DNA from: Syntrophomonadaceae bacterium
Lineage (GTDB): Bacteria; Bacillota; Syntrophomonadia; Syntrophomonadales; Syntrophomonadaceae
Length of the DNA stretch: 7,555 nucleotides
Assembly (NCBI GenBank): GCA_028698695.1
Contig: JAQVWB010000064.1
Span: forward strand, 1-7,555
Direction of reading: 5' to 3'
Below are positions 1 through 6,495 of this stretch, in pieces (position 1 is the first letter of the stretch; the number at the start of each line of letters is the position of its first letter). Below the pieces are notes generated by a model. It had not been told where the DNA came from. It worked only from the letters and a program-made list of their open reading frames with translations, and searched no databases. A program made the position numbers and the translations under genes.

Positions 1-788
1 TCAATTACCACTGAATTTTTAGCATCCATGGTTATAGCCAGTGCTCCCATGGTACAGGCAGCAGGGCCGGAAAATACTGTCTCACAAGGTCTTTCCAAAG
101 ACTTATGTAATGGCATGGTTCCGCCATCGGCCTTAAGTATATGAATTTCTGATTGCAGGCCACGGGATTTAAGGGCTTCTTCGATCTGACCGGCAAAACT
201 CATCCATTCCGGTAATATCATAGCTGTATAAAAGGTGGTGACTGCCCGCCGCGGAAAATTAAGCTGATTGGAAACCTGACTGCCGGTAAATACCTGTACC
301 TCGGGCATAATTTGTTGGAAAACATCTTTAACTTTTAATTCCTGACTGTTATTGCGATTTGAAAACTTGCCTACCACAGCTACCCGTTTAAAGTTATGTT
401 CTTTTAATTGCTGAGCTAAAGCAATTATTTCATCTTCATGCAGAGCTTCAGTTTCACGACCTCGGAAATCTATTGCACCACTAAGGAAAAAAGTATCTGC
501 GGTAATTTGATAAGCGTTATGCGGCAGGCCAAAACCGGGAATCAAAACCAAAGCGGTGCGTTCTCCCCTGCCGGATGCCAGAATGTTGGTTACGAGGGTG
601 GTACTAAGAACAACTCTACTAATCTGGTCGATGTTTTGCAGCGATTTTAATAATTCATCCAAAACCTGCATAAGGGTTTGTAATAAATTATTATCATCTG
701 TAGGTACCTTAACGGAACAATGGATATGGCCGCCATCGAATACTACCCCATCAGTATAAGTTCCGCCCACATCAATACCAATTAACAA
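1..788 (-). CDS. Hydantoinase/oxoprolinase (HyuA) family protein, N-terminal part, cut by window edge
   Basis: The frame is open from a TTG at 788 to the left edge, giving 262 residues and no stop. Residues 6-13 read DVGGTYTD, the phosphate-1 loop of the actin-like ATPase fold found at the N-terminus of HyuA / 5-oxoprolinase family proteins. Further on come ADGGT (about 220-224) and SGPAA (240-244), which are typical of the junction into the hydantoinase A domain. The next expected motif, a second DxGGTxTD loop, would fall just beyond the edge. Family members use ATP to hydrolyse cyclic imides or lactams such as hydantoins or 5-oxoproline, or act as acetone carboxylase or acetophenone carboxylase subunits; the substrate here cannot be told. 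Full-length members have roughly 500-700 residues, so less than half is visible. The gene starts 18 nt after the mutS stop and is probably co-transcribed. No HyuB partner is visible. The family call is secure; the exact function is open. Confidence 0.88.
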   Translation of the reverse strand, partial: MLIGIDVGGTYTDGVVFDGGHIHCSVKVPTDDNNLLQTLMQVLDELLKSLQNIDQISRVVLSTTLVTNILASGRGERTALVLIPGFGLPHNAYQITADTFFLSGAIDFRGRETEALHEDEIIALAQQLKEHNFKRVAVVGKFSNRNNSQELKVKDVFQQIMPEVQVFTGSQVSNQLNFPRRAVTTFYTAMILPEWMSFAGQIEEALKSRGLQSEIHILKADGGTMPLHKSLERPCETVFSGPAACTMGALAITMDAKNSVVI

Positions 789-795
789 AAGATCA

Positions 796-800
796 CCTCC
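796..800 (-). promoter_or_regulatory. Shine-Dalgarno site fixing the TTG start of the HyuA-family gene
   Basis: The minus strand reads GGAGGTGATCTTTTG. The GGAGG core lies 7 nt before the TTG at 788, and the encoded protein begins directly with the conserved MLIGIDVGGT. No in-frame ATG lies nearby that would keep this motif, so the TTG start is well supported. Confidence 0.85.
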
Positions 801-806
801 AGTGGG

Positions 807-3362
807 TTAACAGGTCTCTTTCCATTTATATATTAATAGCAATGCCTCTTTGGGAGTCAGTTGGTCAACATTAAGTTTATGCAATTCTTCAACTAAAGGA
901 TGTTCCGGTTGAAATAACACCATTTGTTCCATAACCGGCAGTGCGGCTGGTGTTTCTTTTTCTAGTTTTTCTAAAATAGATTGGGCCTTGTCAATAACCC
1001 AATTGTTTACTCCGGCTAACCTGGCTACATGTAAACCATAGCTTTTATCGGCTTTACCCGGCAGCATTTTTTTCAGGAATAATACCGAGTCGCCAGTTTC
1101 CTTAACTGATACACATAGATTGAATACTTCCGGTAATGATTCGGTAAGTTCGGTTAATTCATGATAGTGAGTTGCAAACAAGGTACGAGCCCCGATCCGG
1201 GTAACAATGTATTCAGAAACTGCCTGAGCCAGACTTAAACCGTCATAGGTACTGGTACCTCTCCCGATTTCATCTAAAATTATCAAGCTGTTTGCCGTAG
1301 CATTGTTAAGAATATTAGCTACTTCCACCATTTCAACCATAAAGGTACTTTGTCCGGCAGCCAAGTCATCAGAAGCACCCACGCGTGTAAACACTTTGTC
1401 CGCCATGCCAATAACGGCACTTTTGGCCGGTACGAAGCTGCCCATTTGCGCCATAATTGTCAATAATGCAGTCTGGCGCATATAGGTGCTCTTGCCTCCC
1501 ATATTGGGACCGGTAATAATCGCAAACTGATGTTCAGTTATATCCAGTTTAACATCATTGGGGACAAAACGCGAATCGGTGAGATACTGTTCTACCACCG
1601 GATGACGACCGGATTTAATGTTAATTAATCCGTTATCATCTACGGCAGGACGAACATAATCATGTTTATAGGCAGCTTCAGCCAGAGAAAAAAGCACATC
1701 CAGTTTGGCTGCCTGATGCGCAGTCTGCTGTATTCTTTCCACATGGATCAGCATTTTTTCTCTGAAAAGTATAAACTCAGCTTGTTCCATAGCCAGCAAT
1801 TTCTCTCTTGCACCTAAAATCTTGTCTTCATAAGTTTTTAATTCTTCACTGATAAATCTCTCTGTATTAACCAGGGTTTGCTTGCGTATGTAATCATCGG
1901 GTACCAAATGTAAATTGGATTTGCTTATCTCCAGATAATAACCAAATACCTTATTAAAACCAACTTTCAGATACTTGATTCCGGTTCTTTCTTTCTCGCG
2001 TTTCTCCAATTCCACCAGCCATCCGGCCCCCTGCCGGGACAGACTTCTTAATTCATCAATTTCACTATTATATCCAGTTTTAATAATATCCCCATCACGA
2101 ATTGCAACCGGTGCTTCATCATCTATAACCTGATCAATTAAATCATAAACATCTTGTAATATATCCATATTACTTATATTCAGCAGTAGTTCACTATGGC
2201 AATCATTTAAAAGGTTATTGATTTGATCTAATCGCCGCAGGGATAGTTTAATGGCTGAAAAATCACGGGGAGATGCTATCTGTGCGCCAATTCTTCCTGC
2301 CAGTCTTTCCAAATCATTAACTTCTGCGAGTCGTTCCTTTAGCTCTTCCCGTAATACCAGGTTTTCCTTAAGCTCTGCTACTGCATCCAGACGTAAATTA
2401 ATCTCAGCAACATTTCTTAAAGGCAGTTCCAGCCATTTTTTCAACAATCTTTTACCCATTGAAGTACCGCAGTAATCCAGTATGGATATCAGCGAGCCCT
2501 CACGTTTGTTTTCCCTTATGGTTGAGATCAGTTCCAAATTTTTTCGTGTAGATGCGTCCATATACAAATATTCATTATTATGATAAGGTTTTAAACTGCG
2601 AATATGTTCCCAGCGGGTTTTGCCGTTTTGCAAAAAACGAATTATACCGGCAGCAGCAATTAAACCGGCAGTATAATCTTTTAGACCCAGGCCTTCCAAA
2701 GAAGTGATTTTGAATTGCTGAGCTAAAATTTTATTTGCTTCCTGCAATGATGGTATTTGCTCAAACTTCGTGAGTACCATTCCAGAATTTATGCGGGCAT
2801 TATCTTCCCATAAAAGCGGTTCATGGAAATCTACCAGACATTCAGCCGGATTTATACGCTGTAACTCCATTCCTGTTTCACTTAATGCATTTGCTCCGGT
2901 AAATTCAATTACTTGAAAATCTCCGGTGGATACATCAATAAAGGCCAAACCAATGATATCTTTGTAGTTGCTTACTGCAGCCAGAAAATTGGAACTGTTA
3001 TCCGGCAACATGCTATCGTCCAGCACTGTTCCCGGAGTGATAATTCTTACTACCTCACGTTTTACAATCCCCCTGGCTTCTCTGGGGTCCTCCACCTGTT
3101 CACAAATAGCCACTTTATAGCCTTGTCTGATCAGTTTGGCCAAATATACATCAGCTGAATGATGTGGTATTCCGCACATAGGTATTTTCCCGGCTTCGCC
3201 ACCATCCCGGGCTGTTAAAACGATATCCAGTTCCCGGGATGCAGTAACGGCATCTTCCATGAACAGTTCATAAAAATCTCCCAAACGAAAGAACAAAAAA
3301 GCATCCTGGTGCTCATTCTTTATTTTTAAATACTGTTCCATCATAGGGGTTGGTTTGGACAA
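807..3362 (-). CDS. mutS: DNA mismatch repair ATPase MutS
   Basis: This is a complete 851-residue MutS, the usual length. It recognises mismatches and small loops in DNA and recruits MutL, using ATP. The N-terminal mismatch-reading domain carries the Phe-x-Glu motif at F30-Y31-E32 (in LGDFYELF). Connector, core lever and clamp regions follow to about residue 570. The ATPase domain has Walker A GPNMGGKST (618-626), the ASDDLAAGQSTF region (663-674), Walker B LIILDEIGRGTST (693-705) and the THYHEL switch (731-736). Residues 813-817 (QMVLF) fit the beta-clamp binding consensus. The C-terminal segment (about 824-850) resembles the conserved MutS dimerisation tail. The start is TTG at 3362; the ATG pair at residues 7-8 lacks a well-placed ribosome site. 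It is preceded by a terminator-like hairpin after the ymcA-like gene and followed after 18 nt by a HyuA-family gene. mutL is not in the window. Nothing looks broken. Confidence 0.98.
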   Translation of the reverse strand: MSKPTPMMEQYLKIKNEHQDAFLFFRLGDFYELFMEDAVTASRELDIVLTARDGGEAGKIPMCGIPHHSADVYLAKLIRQGYKVAICEQVEDPREARGIVKREVVRIITPGTVLDDSMLPDNSSNFLAAVSNYKDIIGLAFIDVSTGDFQVIEFTGANALSETGMELQRINPAECLVDFHEPLLWEDNARINSGMVLTKFEQIPSLQEANKILAQQFKITSLEGLGLKDYTAGLIAAAGIIRFLQNGKTRWEHIRSLKPYHNNEYLYMDASTRKNLELISTIRENKREGSLISILDYCGTSMGKRLLKKWLELPLRNVAEINLRLDAVAELKENLVLREELKERLAEVNDLERLAGRIGAQIASPRDFSAIKLSLRRLDQINNLLNDCHSELLLNISNMDILQDVYDLIDQVIDDEAPVAIRDGDIIKTGYNSEIDELRSLSRQGAGWLVELEKREKERTGIKYLKVGFNKVFGYYLEISKSNLHLVPDDYIRKQTLVNTERFISEELKTYEDKILGAREKLLAMEQAEFILFREKMLIHVERIQQTAHQAAKLDVLFSLAEAAYKHDYVRPAVDDNGLINIKSGRHPVVEQYLTDSRFVPNDVKLDITEHQFAIITGPNMGGKSTYMRQTALLTIMAQMGSFVPAKSAVIGMADKVFTRVGASDDLAAGQSTFMVEMVEVANILNNATANSLIILDEIGRGTSTYDGLSLAQAVSEYIVTRIGARTLFATHYHELTELTESLPEVFNLCVSVKETGDSVLFLKKMLPGKADKSYGLHVARLAGVNNWVIDKAQSILEKLEKETPAALPVMEQMVLFQPEHPLVEELHKLNVDQLTPKEALLLIYKWKETC

Positions 3363-3371
3363 CTGCTTATA

Positions 3372-3377
3372 CCTCCC
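3372..3377 (-). promoter_or_regulatory. Shine-Dalgarno site for mutS, abutting a U-tract
   Basis: GGGAGG on the minus strand lies 9 nt upstream of the TTG at 3362. This supports the TTG over the ATGs 18 and 21 nt further in. The site follows directly on the TTTT tract of the upstream hairpin, so hairpin folding and ribosome access could influence each other. Confidence 0.75.
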
Positions 3378-3409
3378 AAAAGAAAAGACTTAGATAACTA
3401 AGCCTTTTC
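3378..3409 (-). terminator. Intrinsic terminator or attenuator hairpin between the ymcA-like gene and mutS
   Basis: On the minus strand the arm GAAAAGGCTTAG (3409-3398) pairs with CTAAGTCTTTTC (3393-3382) around a TTAT loop. This gives 12 pairs including one G-U wobble, and TTTT follows. The wobble would be an A-C mismatch if the plus strand were transcribed, so the structure fits minus-strand RNA. It begins 29 nt after the ymcA-like stop and ends at the mutS ribosome site. The stem is moderately AT-rich, so termination may be partial, letting some miaB-ymcA transcripts continue into mutS. A processing or stability hairpin is the alternative. Confidence 0.65.
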
Positions 3410-3438
3410 CCCGCTTCGAATTTCGAGAATTAATTTTT

Positions 3439-3819
3439 CTAACAACAACTTCCGCCACATGAGTCACATCCTGATGAACAACTATCACCTGATATGGCTT
3501 GATTCATAGCAAAATAGACCGCCTGCATAAGATTATCAAAACTCTCCTGGACATGGACCAGTTCCTGTACTAATTGATTAGCATTCAACTGCTGTTCCAG
3601 AATGTTTATATGATCTTCTTCACCTTTAGTAACCAGCAATCCGTCATTATACTTATTCTCCAATTTATTTTTGGCGTCCTGATAACGGATTATCAGGTCA
3701 TAGGTGCTGGTATCACTGCTTACCTGAGCCTGAATGTCCTTAAGTTTCCCTACCTCCTGCGACTGGGCTACTGCATTACCCAATTCAAATGCCAGTCTGA
3801 TAATTTCCTCTGTTGTCAA
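3439..3819 (-). CDS. ymcA: YlbF/YmcA family protein with Cys-rich tail (RicA-like)
   Basis: The product is a 126-residue, largely helical protein of the YlbF/YmcA family (DUF964). Polar, Gln/Glu-rich helices span about residues 1-110. A short tail follows with cysteines at 114, 118, 121, 125 and 126 (SCSSGCDSCGGSCC). In Bacillus subtilis, YmcA (RicA), YlbF (RicF) and YaaT (RicT) form the Y-complex, which binds Fe-S clusters and works with RNase Y in mRNA maturation, affecting competence, sporulation and biofilm formation. Position directly after miaB and before mutS matches B. subtilis ymcA, which is why I prefer RicA over RicF. The cysteine tail agrees with Fe-S binding in this family, but cluster binding here is inferred. 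Translation starts at TTG 3819, 8 nt after AGGAGG and 19 nt after the miaB stop, so the two genes form an operon. The symbol rests on synteny as much as on sequence. Confidence 0.82.
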   Translation of the reverse strand: MTTEEIIRLAFELGNAVAQSQEVGKLKDIQAQVSSDTSTYDLIIRYQDAKNKLENKYNDGLLVTKGEEDHINILEQQLNANQLVQELVHVQESFDNLMQAVYFAMNQAISGDSCSSGCDSCGGSCC

Positions 3820-3827
3820 TATAATAT

Positions 3828-3833
3828 CCTCCT
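3828..3833 (-). promoter_or_regulatory. Shine-Dalgarno site fixing the TTG start of the ymcA-like gene
   Basis: AGGAGG on the minus strand lies 8 nt before TTG 3819, inside the 19-nt gap after the miaB stop. No in-frame ATG is close by; the next Met in the protein is at residue 98. The TTG start is therefore needed for an intact protein. Confidence 0.85.
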
Positions 3834-3838
3834 AACTT

Positions 3839-5167
3839 TTATAAAACTACATCTCCCATCAGGGAGAATGTTTTTCCTTCTGTAATTCTAACATGGATTA
3901 TCTGCCCAATTAAGTCTTTTGCAGCAGAAATTATTACAATGCGATTTGTTCTGGTTCGGGCCATTAACTTCTCGACATTGGTTTTACTTGGGCCCTCAAC
4001 AAAAACTTCCTGTATAGAGCCCTCCAATGAGGTATTAATATCTCTGGCAATTTGATACTGAACCGTCATTAGTTCATTTAACCGCGATTTTTTCACTTCA
4101 ATTGGTATCTGGTCGGTTAATTCCGCCGCTCTCGTTCCCTGACGGGGGGAATATAAAAAAGTAAAAGCGGCATCAAATCTAACCTTATTTACCATATCCA
4201 TAGTGTCTCTAAAGTCCTCGTCGCTTTCCCCAGGGAAACCTACAATCAAATCACTGGTAATAGCTATACCAGGTATCCGTTCTCTCATTTTACGCACTAA
4301 CTCCAGATAATGTTCCCGGGTATATTTACGATTCATTTTTTGTAATATGCGATTACTGCCAGCCTGCAAAGGTACATGAACATGCTCACACACCTTGGGA
4401 TTAACTGCAATAGCTTCTATGAGTTTATCGGACATATCCTGGGGATGCGAAGTAGTAAAACGAATACGTTCAATACCATCTATGTCGTTAACCAGGCCTA
4501 ACAAATCAGCAAAATCTTTATCCTGATTATTGGTTTTACCATACGAATTAACATTTTGACCCAAAAGCGTTACTTCACGACATCCCTGCTCAGCCAATTG
4601 TTTTATCTCATTAATTATATTTTCAGGTCTACGACTTCTTTCCCTGCCCCGTGTATAAGGCACTATACAATAACTGCAAAAATTATTACATCCATACATA
4701 ATGTTAACGAAAGCACTGAGACCAGTTTTACGATTAGTTGGATACTCTTCAATTACCATGCCTTCCTCGTCCCAGACCTGCCAGACTTTTTTACCGGTTT
4801 CCCTGGCCTTACTAACCAGATACGGGACTTCATGAAGATTATGCGTACCAAACAGTACATCCACCCCGATTTTTTTCAGTCGCTGCCGGCAATCTAATAA
4901 TTGGGCCATACATCCCCCCAGGGCTACAATCAGTTCTGGGTTATTTCGTTTTAATAGATTAATTTCTCCCAGTTTTCCATAAATCTTATTCTCAGCTGAA
5001 TGTCGCACACTACAGGTATTTAATAATATTAAATCAGCCGCTTGCGGTGAATTTGTTTCCTCATAACCATTATCCTGCAACAGTGTTGCAATAATTTCTG
5101 AGTCACGGACATTCATCTGACAACCGTAGGTATAAAAATAATATTTCATGGGTTTATGCTGTTTCAC
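3839..5167 (-). CDS. miaB: tRNA-2-methylthio-N6-dimethylallyladenosine synthase MiaB
   Basis: This complete 442-residue radical SAM methylthiotransferase adds a methylthio group to position 2 of i6A37 in tRNAs reading UNN codons. The N-terminal UPF0004 domain has cysteines C16 (YGCQMN), C52 (NTCSVR) and C86 (GGCMAQ), which ligate the auxiliary 4Fe-4S cluster. The radical SAM motif CNNFCSYC supplies C160, C164 and C167. LLGQNVNSYG (201-210) and VPLQAGSN (265-272) are family hallmarks and separate MiaB from the RimO and MtaB branches. A TRAM RNA-binding domain occupies about 375-442. The start is GTG 5167, 7 nt after GGAGG; the internal ATG at residue 7 would also keep the first cysteine but has no adjacent ribosome site. 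It heads a unit with the ymcA-like gene 19 nt downstream. An upstream terminator and a TATAAT box suggest its own promoter. Confidence 0.96.
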   Translation of the reverse strand: MKQHKPMKYYFYTYGCQMNVRDSEIIATLLQDNGYEETNSPQAADLILLNTCSVRHSAENKIYGKLGEINLLKRNNPELIVALGGCMAQLLDCRQRLKKIGVDVLFGTHNLHEVPYLVSKARETGKKVWQVWDEEGMVIEEYPTNRKTGLSAFVNIMYGCNNFCSYCIVPYTRGRERSRRPENIINEIKQLAEQGCREVTLLGQNVNSYGKTNNQDKDFADLLGLVNDIDGIERIRFTTSHPQDMSDKLIEAIAVNPKVCEHVHVPLQAGSNRILQKMNRKYTREHYLELVRKMRERIPGIAITSDLIVGFPGESDEDFRDTMDMVNKVRFDAAFTFLYSPRQGTRAAELTDQIPIEVKKSRLNELMTVQYQIARDINTSLEGSIQEVFVEGPSKTNVEKLMARTRTNRIVIISAAKDLIGQIIHVRITEGKTFSLMGDVVL

Positions 5168-5174
5168 AACCTAA

Positions 5175-5179
5175 CCTCC
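5175..5179 (-). promoter_or_regulatory. Shine-Dalgarno site selecting the GTG start of miaB
   Basis: GGAGG on the minus strand ends 7 nt before GTG 5167. A second GGAGG lies just upstream (5182-5186), 14 nt from the start and too far to be the main site. The downstream copy favours GTG over the ATG six codons later. Confidence 0.75.
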
Positions 5180-5191
5180 GTCCTCCAATAT

Positions 5192-5220
5192 ATTATACTC
5201 TACATATAGAAGCAGATTTA
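5192..5220 (-). promoter_or_regulatory. Candidate sigma-A promoter for miaB
   Basis: A perfect TATAAT lies on the minus strand at 5197-5192. The hexamer 17 nt upstream, TAAATC at 5220-5215, is a poor -35 match. Transcription would begin near 5185, leaving a leader of about 18 nt that just includes the downstream GGAGG. The location between the upstream terminator and miaB is right, but AT-rich DNA produces such boxes by chance. Confidence 0.4.
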
Positions 5221-5329
5221 TTAAAATACTGAATATCAGCTCTTATAAACCTGTAATTCATGTAAAACCAACTGCCTTAATAATCGTATCCCGATTTCCG
5301 ATTCATTATATACTATTATTTTAAATCAA

Positions 5330-5362
5330 ATAGACCAACTGCTAAGCAAGCAATTGGTCTAT
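5330..5362 (-). terminator. Intrinsic terminator after the PurL-like gene
   Basis: On the minus strand ATAGACCAATTGCT (5362-5349) pairs with AGCAGTTGGTCTAT (5343-5330) around a 5-nt loop. This gives 14 continuous pairs with a single U-G wobble. The U-rich TTGATTT follows. The wobble becomes A-C on the plus strand, which points to minus-strand RNA. It begins 29 nt after the stop codon at 5392, so it should end the PurL-like transcript before miaB. Confidence 0.8.
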
Positions 5363-5391
5363 GGCCTATTTAATAAATTAACTGTTTCGTC

Positions 5392-6495
5392 CTAATCCTG
5401 CAAGGCTTTGATAATTTCCGGAGAAGGATTATTGGGGATAGTGGCAACTACCTGACCATTATATTCAAACACATTGTAATCTTTATCATTAATCTCCCCG
5501 ATTACTGCAGCAATACCATTTTTGCTGCGGATGGCTGCCATTACTTCATCTACATCCTGCGGTTCTACATGCAACAACATCCGCGCCTGGGTTTCACAGA
5601 TAAAAATTTCTTCCGGAGTTATATTATTTGTATTTACAGGAACTTTGTCCAATTCAATTCTGGCACCCAATCCGCCAAAACGAGCTGATTCACAAACTGC
5701 TGCACCAATTCCGGCTGCCCCCAAATCAGAACAAGCCTTTATTTTACCGGTAGCAAAAGCTGCCAGGGTTGCATCCATGGTTAGCCTTTCTTCCTTAAAT
5801 AAGGCGATTGCCGGTTGTAATGTATTAACCAACCCTGCCCGATACAGAGTGTCATTTCCGTCCGTCCCGGTTTCTCCAATAATAATTAATTTGTGACCTG
5901 CTGATTTGGCAGGCTTGGTTAACGGTTTTTCCGTAACCTGTTTACCAATAACTGAAACAACTACAGCAGGAACTATATCACTGAAGGAAGTGGAAAACCC
6001 TCCCCCAACCACAAATACATCCATAGAGCTGCACATATCTGAAATACCTTTTAACATAAGGTTTATTCTATCCTGACTGGTCATAACTTCACATTTGCCA
6101 CAGGTACATTCTCCATCAAATCCACATGGCCCTACAATAACCTCTTGTTCCAACGGCCGGGTGCCAATAAAATCTAGTAGAAATATTGGACGGGCGCCCA
6201 TGGCCACTACATCCCGCATGGCTCCCCCGGCTCCCGTAGCTGCACTATCATAAGGACGGGGTACACACGGTGAACAATGGCTCTCCATTTTGGCAACTAC
6301 AAAACAATCCGAGTCAGGCATTTTAAAAACAGCTGCATCATCGTTGGCATCAGGTCCCACCAATAATGCTGATGGCCATGCCTGATTAACTTTATCATTC
6401 AGTTGTTTAAAAAGCCCAAAATTTATTGCCTTATCTGCATTATGGTGCAGATGCACAAACAGAGCATGCATGAGTGCCTTTTCAATTTTATTCAT
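5392..6495 (-). CDS. Stand-alone AIR synthase-fold protein related to one half of PurL, with extra cysteines
   Basis: This 367-residue protein resembles the first AIR-synthase module of FGAM synthase PurL, which is about twice as long. Shared segments are AATGAGGAMRDVVAMGARPI (85-104; PurL GAATGVGGIIRDV-like), TGTDG (209-213), SDLGAAGIGAAVCES (256-270), ELDKVP (281-286), and TPEEIFICETQARMLL (293-308; PurL TPYEI...ESQERML-like). The PurM-superfamily acidic loop NDDAAV is at 51-56. Differences matter. The PurL N-terminal WSEHCSYK motif is absent. The ETHNHPS motif has become ESHCSPC (71-77). A segment with cysteines 124, 130, 132 and 135 (CGFDGECTCGKC) is inserted. A single module should homodimerise as PurM does. 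ATP binding is likely; true FGAM synthesis is doubtful. Calling it purL would probably be wrong, and I know no established function. The ATG start lies 7 nt after GGGAGG (6508-6503). It is monocistronic here, closed by a terminator and divergent from a lipoprotein gene. Confidence 0.8.
   Translation of the reverse strand: MNKIEKALMHALFVHLHHNADKAINFGLFKQLNDKVNQAWPSALLVGPDANDDAAVFKMPDSDCFVVAKMESHCSPCVPRPYDSAATGAGGAMRDVVAMGARPIFLLDFIGTRPLEQEVIVGPCGFDGECTCGKCEVMTSQDRINLMLKGISDMCSSMDVFVVGGGFSTSFSDIVPAVVVSVIGKQVTEKPLTKPAKSAGHKLIIIGETGTDGNDTLYRAGLVNTLQPAIALFKEERLTMDATLAAFATGKIKACSDLGAAGIGAAVCESARFGGLGARIELDKVPVNTNNITPEEIFICETQARMLLHVEPQDVDEVMAAIRSKNGIAAVIGEINDKDYNVFEYNGQVVATIPNNPSPEIIKALQD

Noticed and set aside
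438..759. Two short plus-strand open frames opposite the HyuA-family gene
   Set aside because: They lie fully within a well-supported minus-strand coding region, overlap each other and give protein sequences without recognisable motifs.
1303..3158. Short plus-strand open frames opposite mutS (1303-1485, 2251-2475, 2913-3158)
   Set aside because: They are antisense to an intact and conserved mutS, and their translations look like reverse-frame artefacts.
3410..3438. TTCGAA-type repeats between the ymcA-like stop and the hairpin, echoed by ATTCGAAT at 6523-6530
   Set aside because: The symmetrical arms are only 4-6 bp and the two sites share just a short core, so chance is the simplest explanation.
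3574..3885. Plus-strand open frame of 103 codons across the ymcA-miaB junction
   Set aside because: It is antisense to two conserved genes, and its hydrophobic Phe/Leu-rich composition is what the opposite strand of Gln/Glu/Lys-rich helices produces.
4556..4897. Plus-strand open frame of 113 codons opposite miaB
   Set aside because: It covers the radical SAM region of miaB in antisense and has no domain of its own.
5522..5896. Plus-strand open frame of 124 codons opposite the PurL-like gene
   Set aside because: It is antisense to conserved PurL-like motifs; its Ser/Ala/Pro-rich composition is typical of a shadow frame.
5392..6495. Annotation of the AIR synthase-fold gene as a normal purL
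   Set aside because: It is half the length of PurL, lacks the WSEHCSYK segment and has an altered ETHNHPS motif. A fragment of a broken purL is also unlikely because it has its own ribosome site, a natural stop and a terminator.
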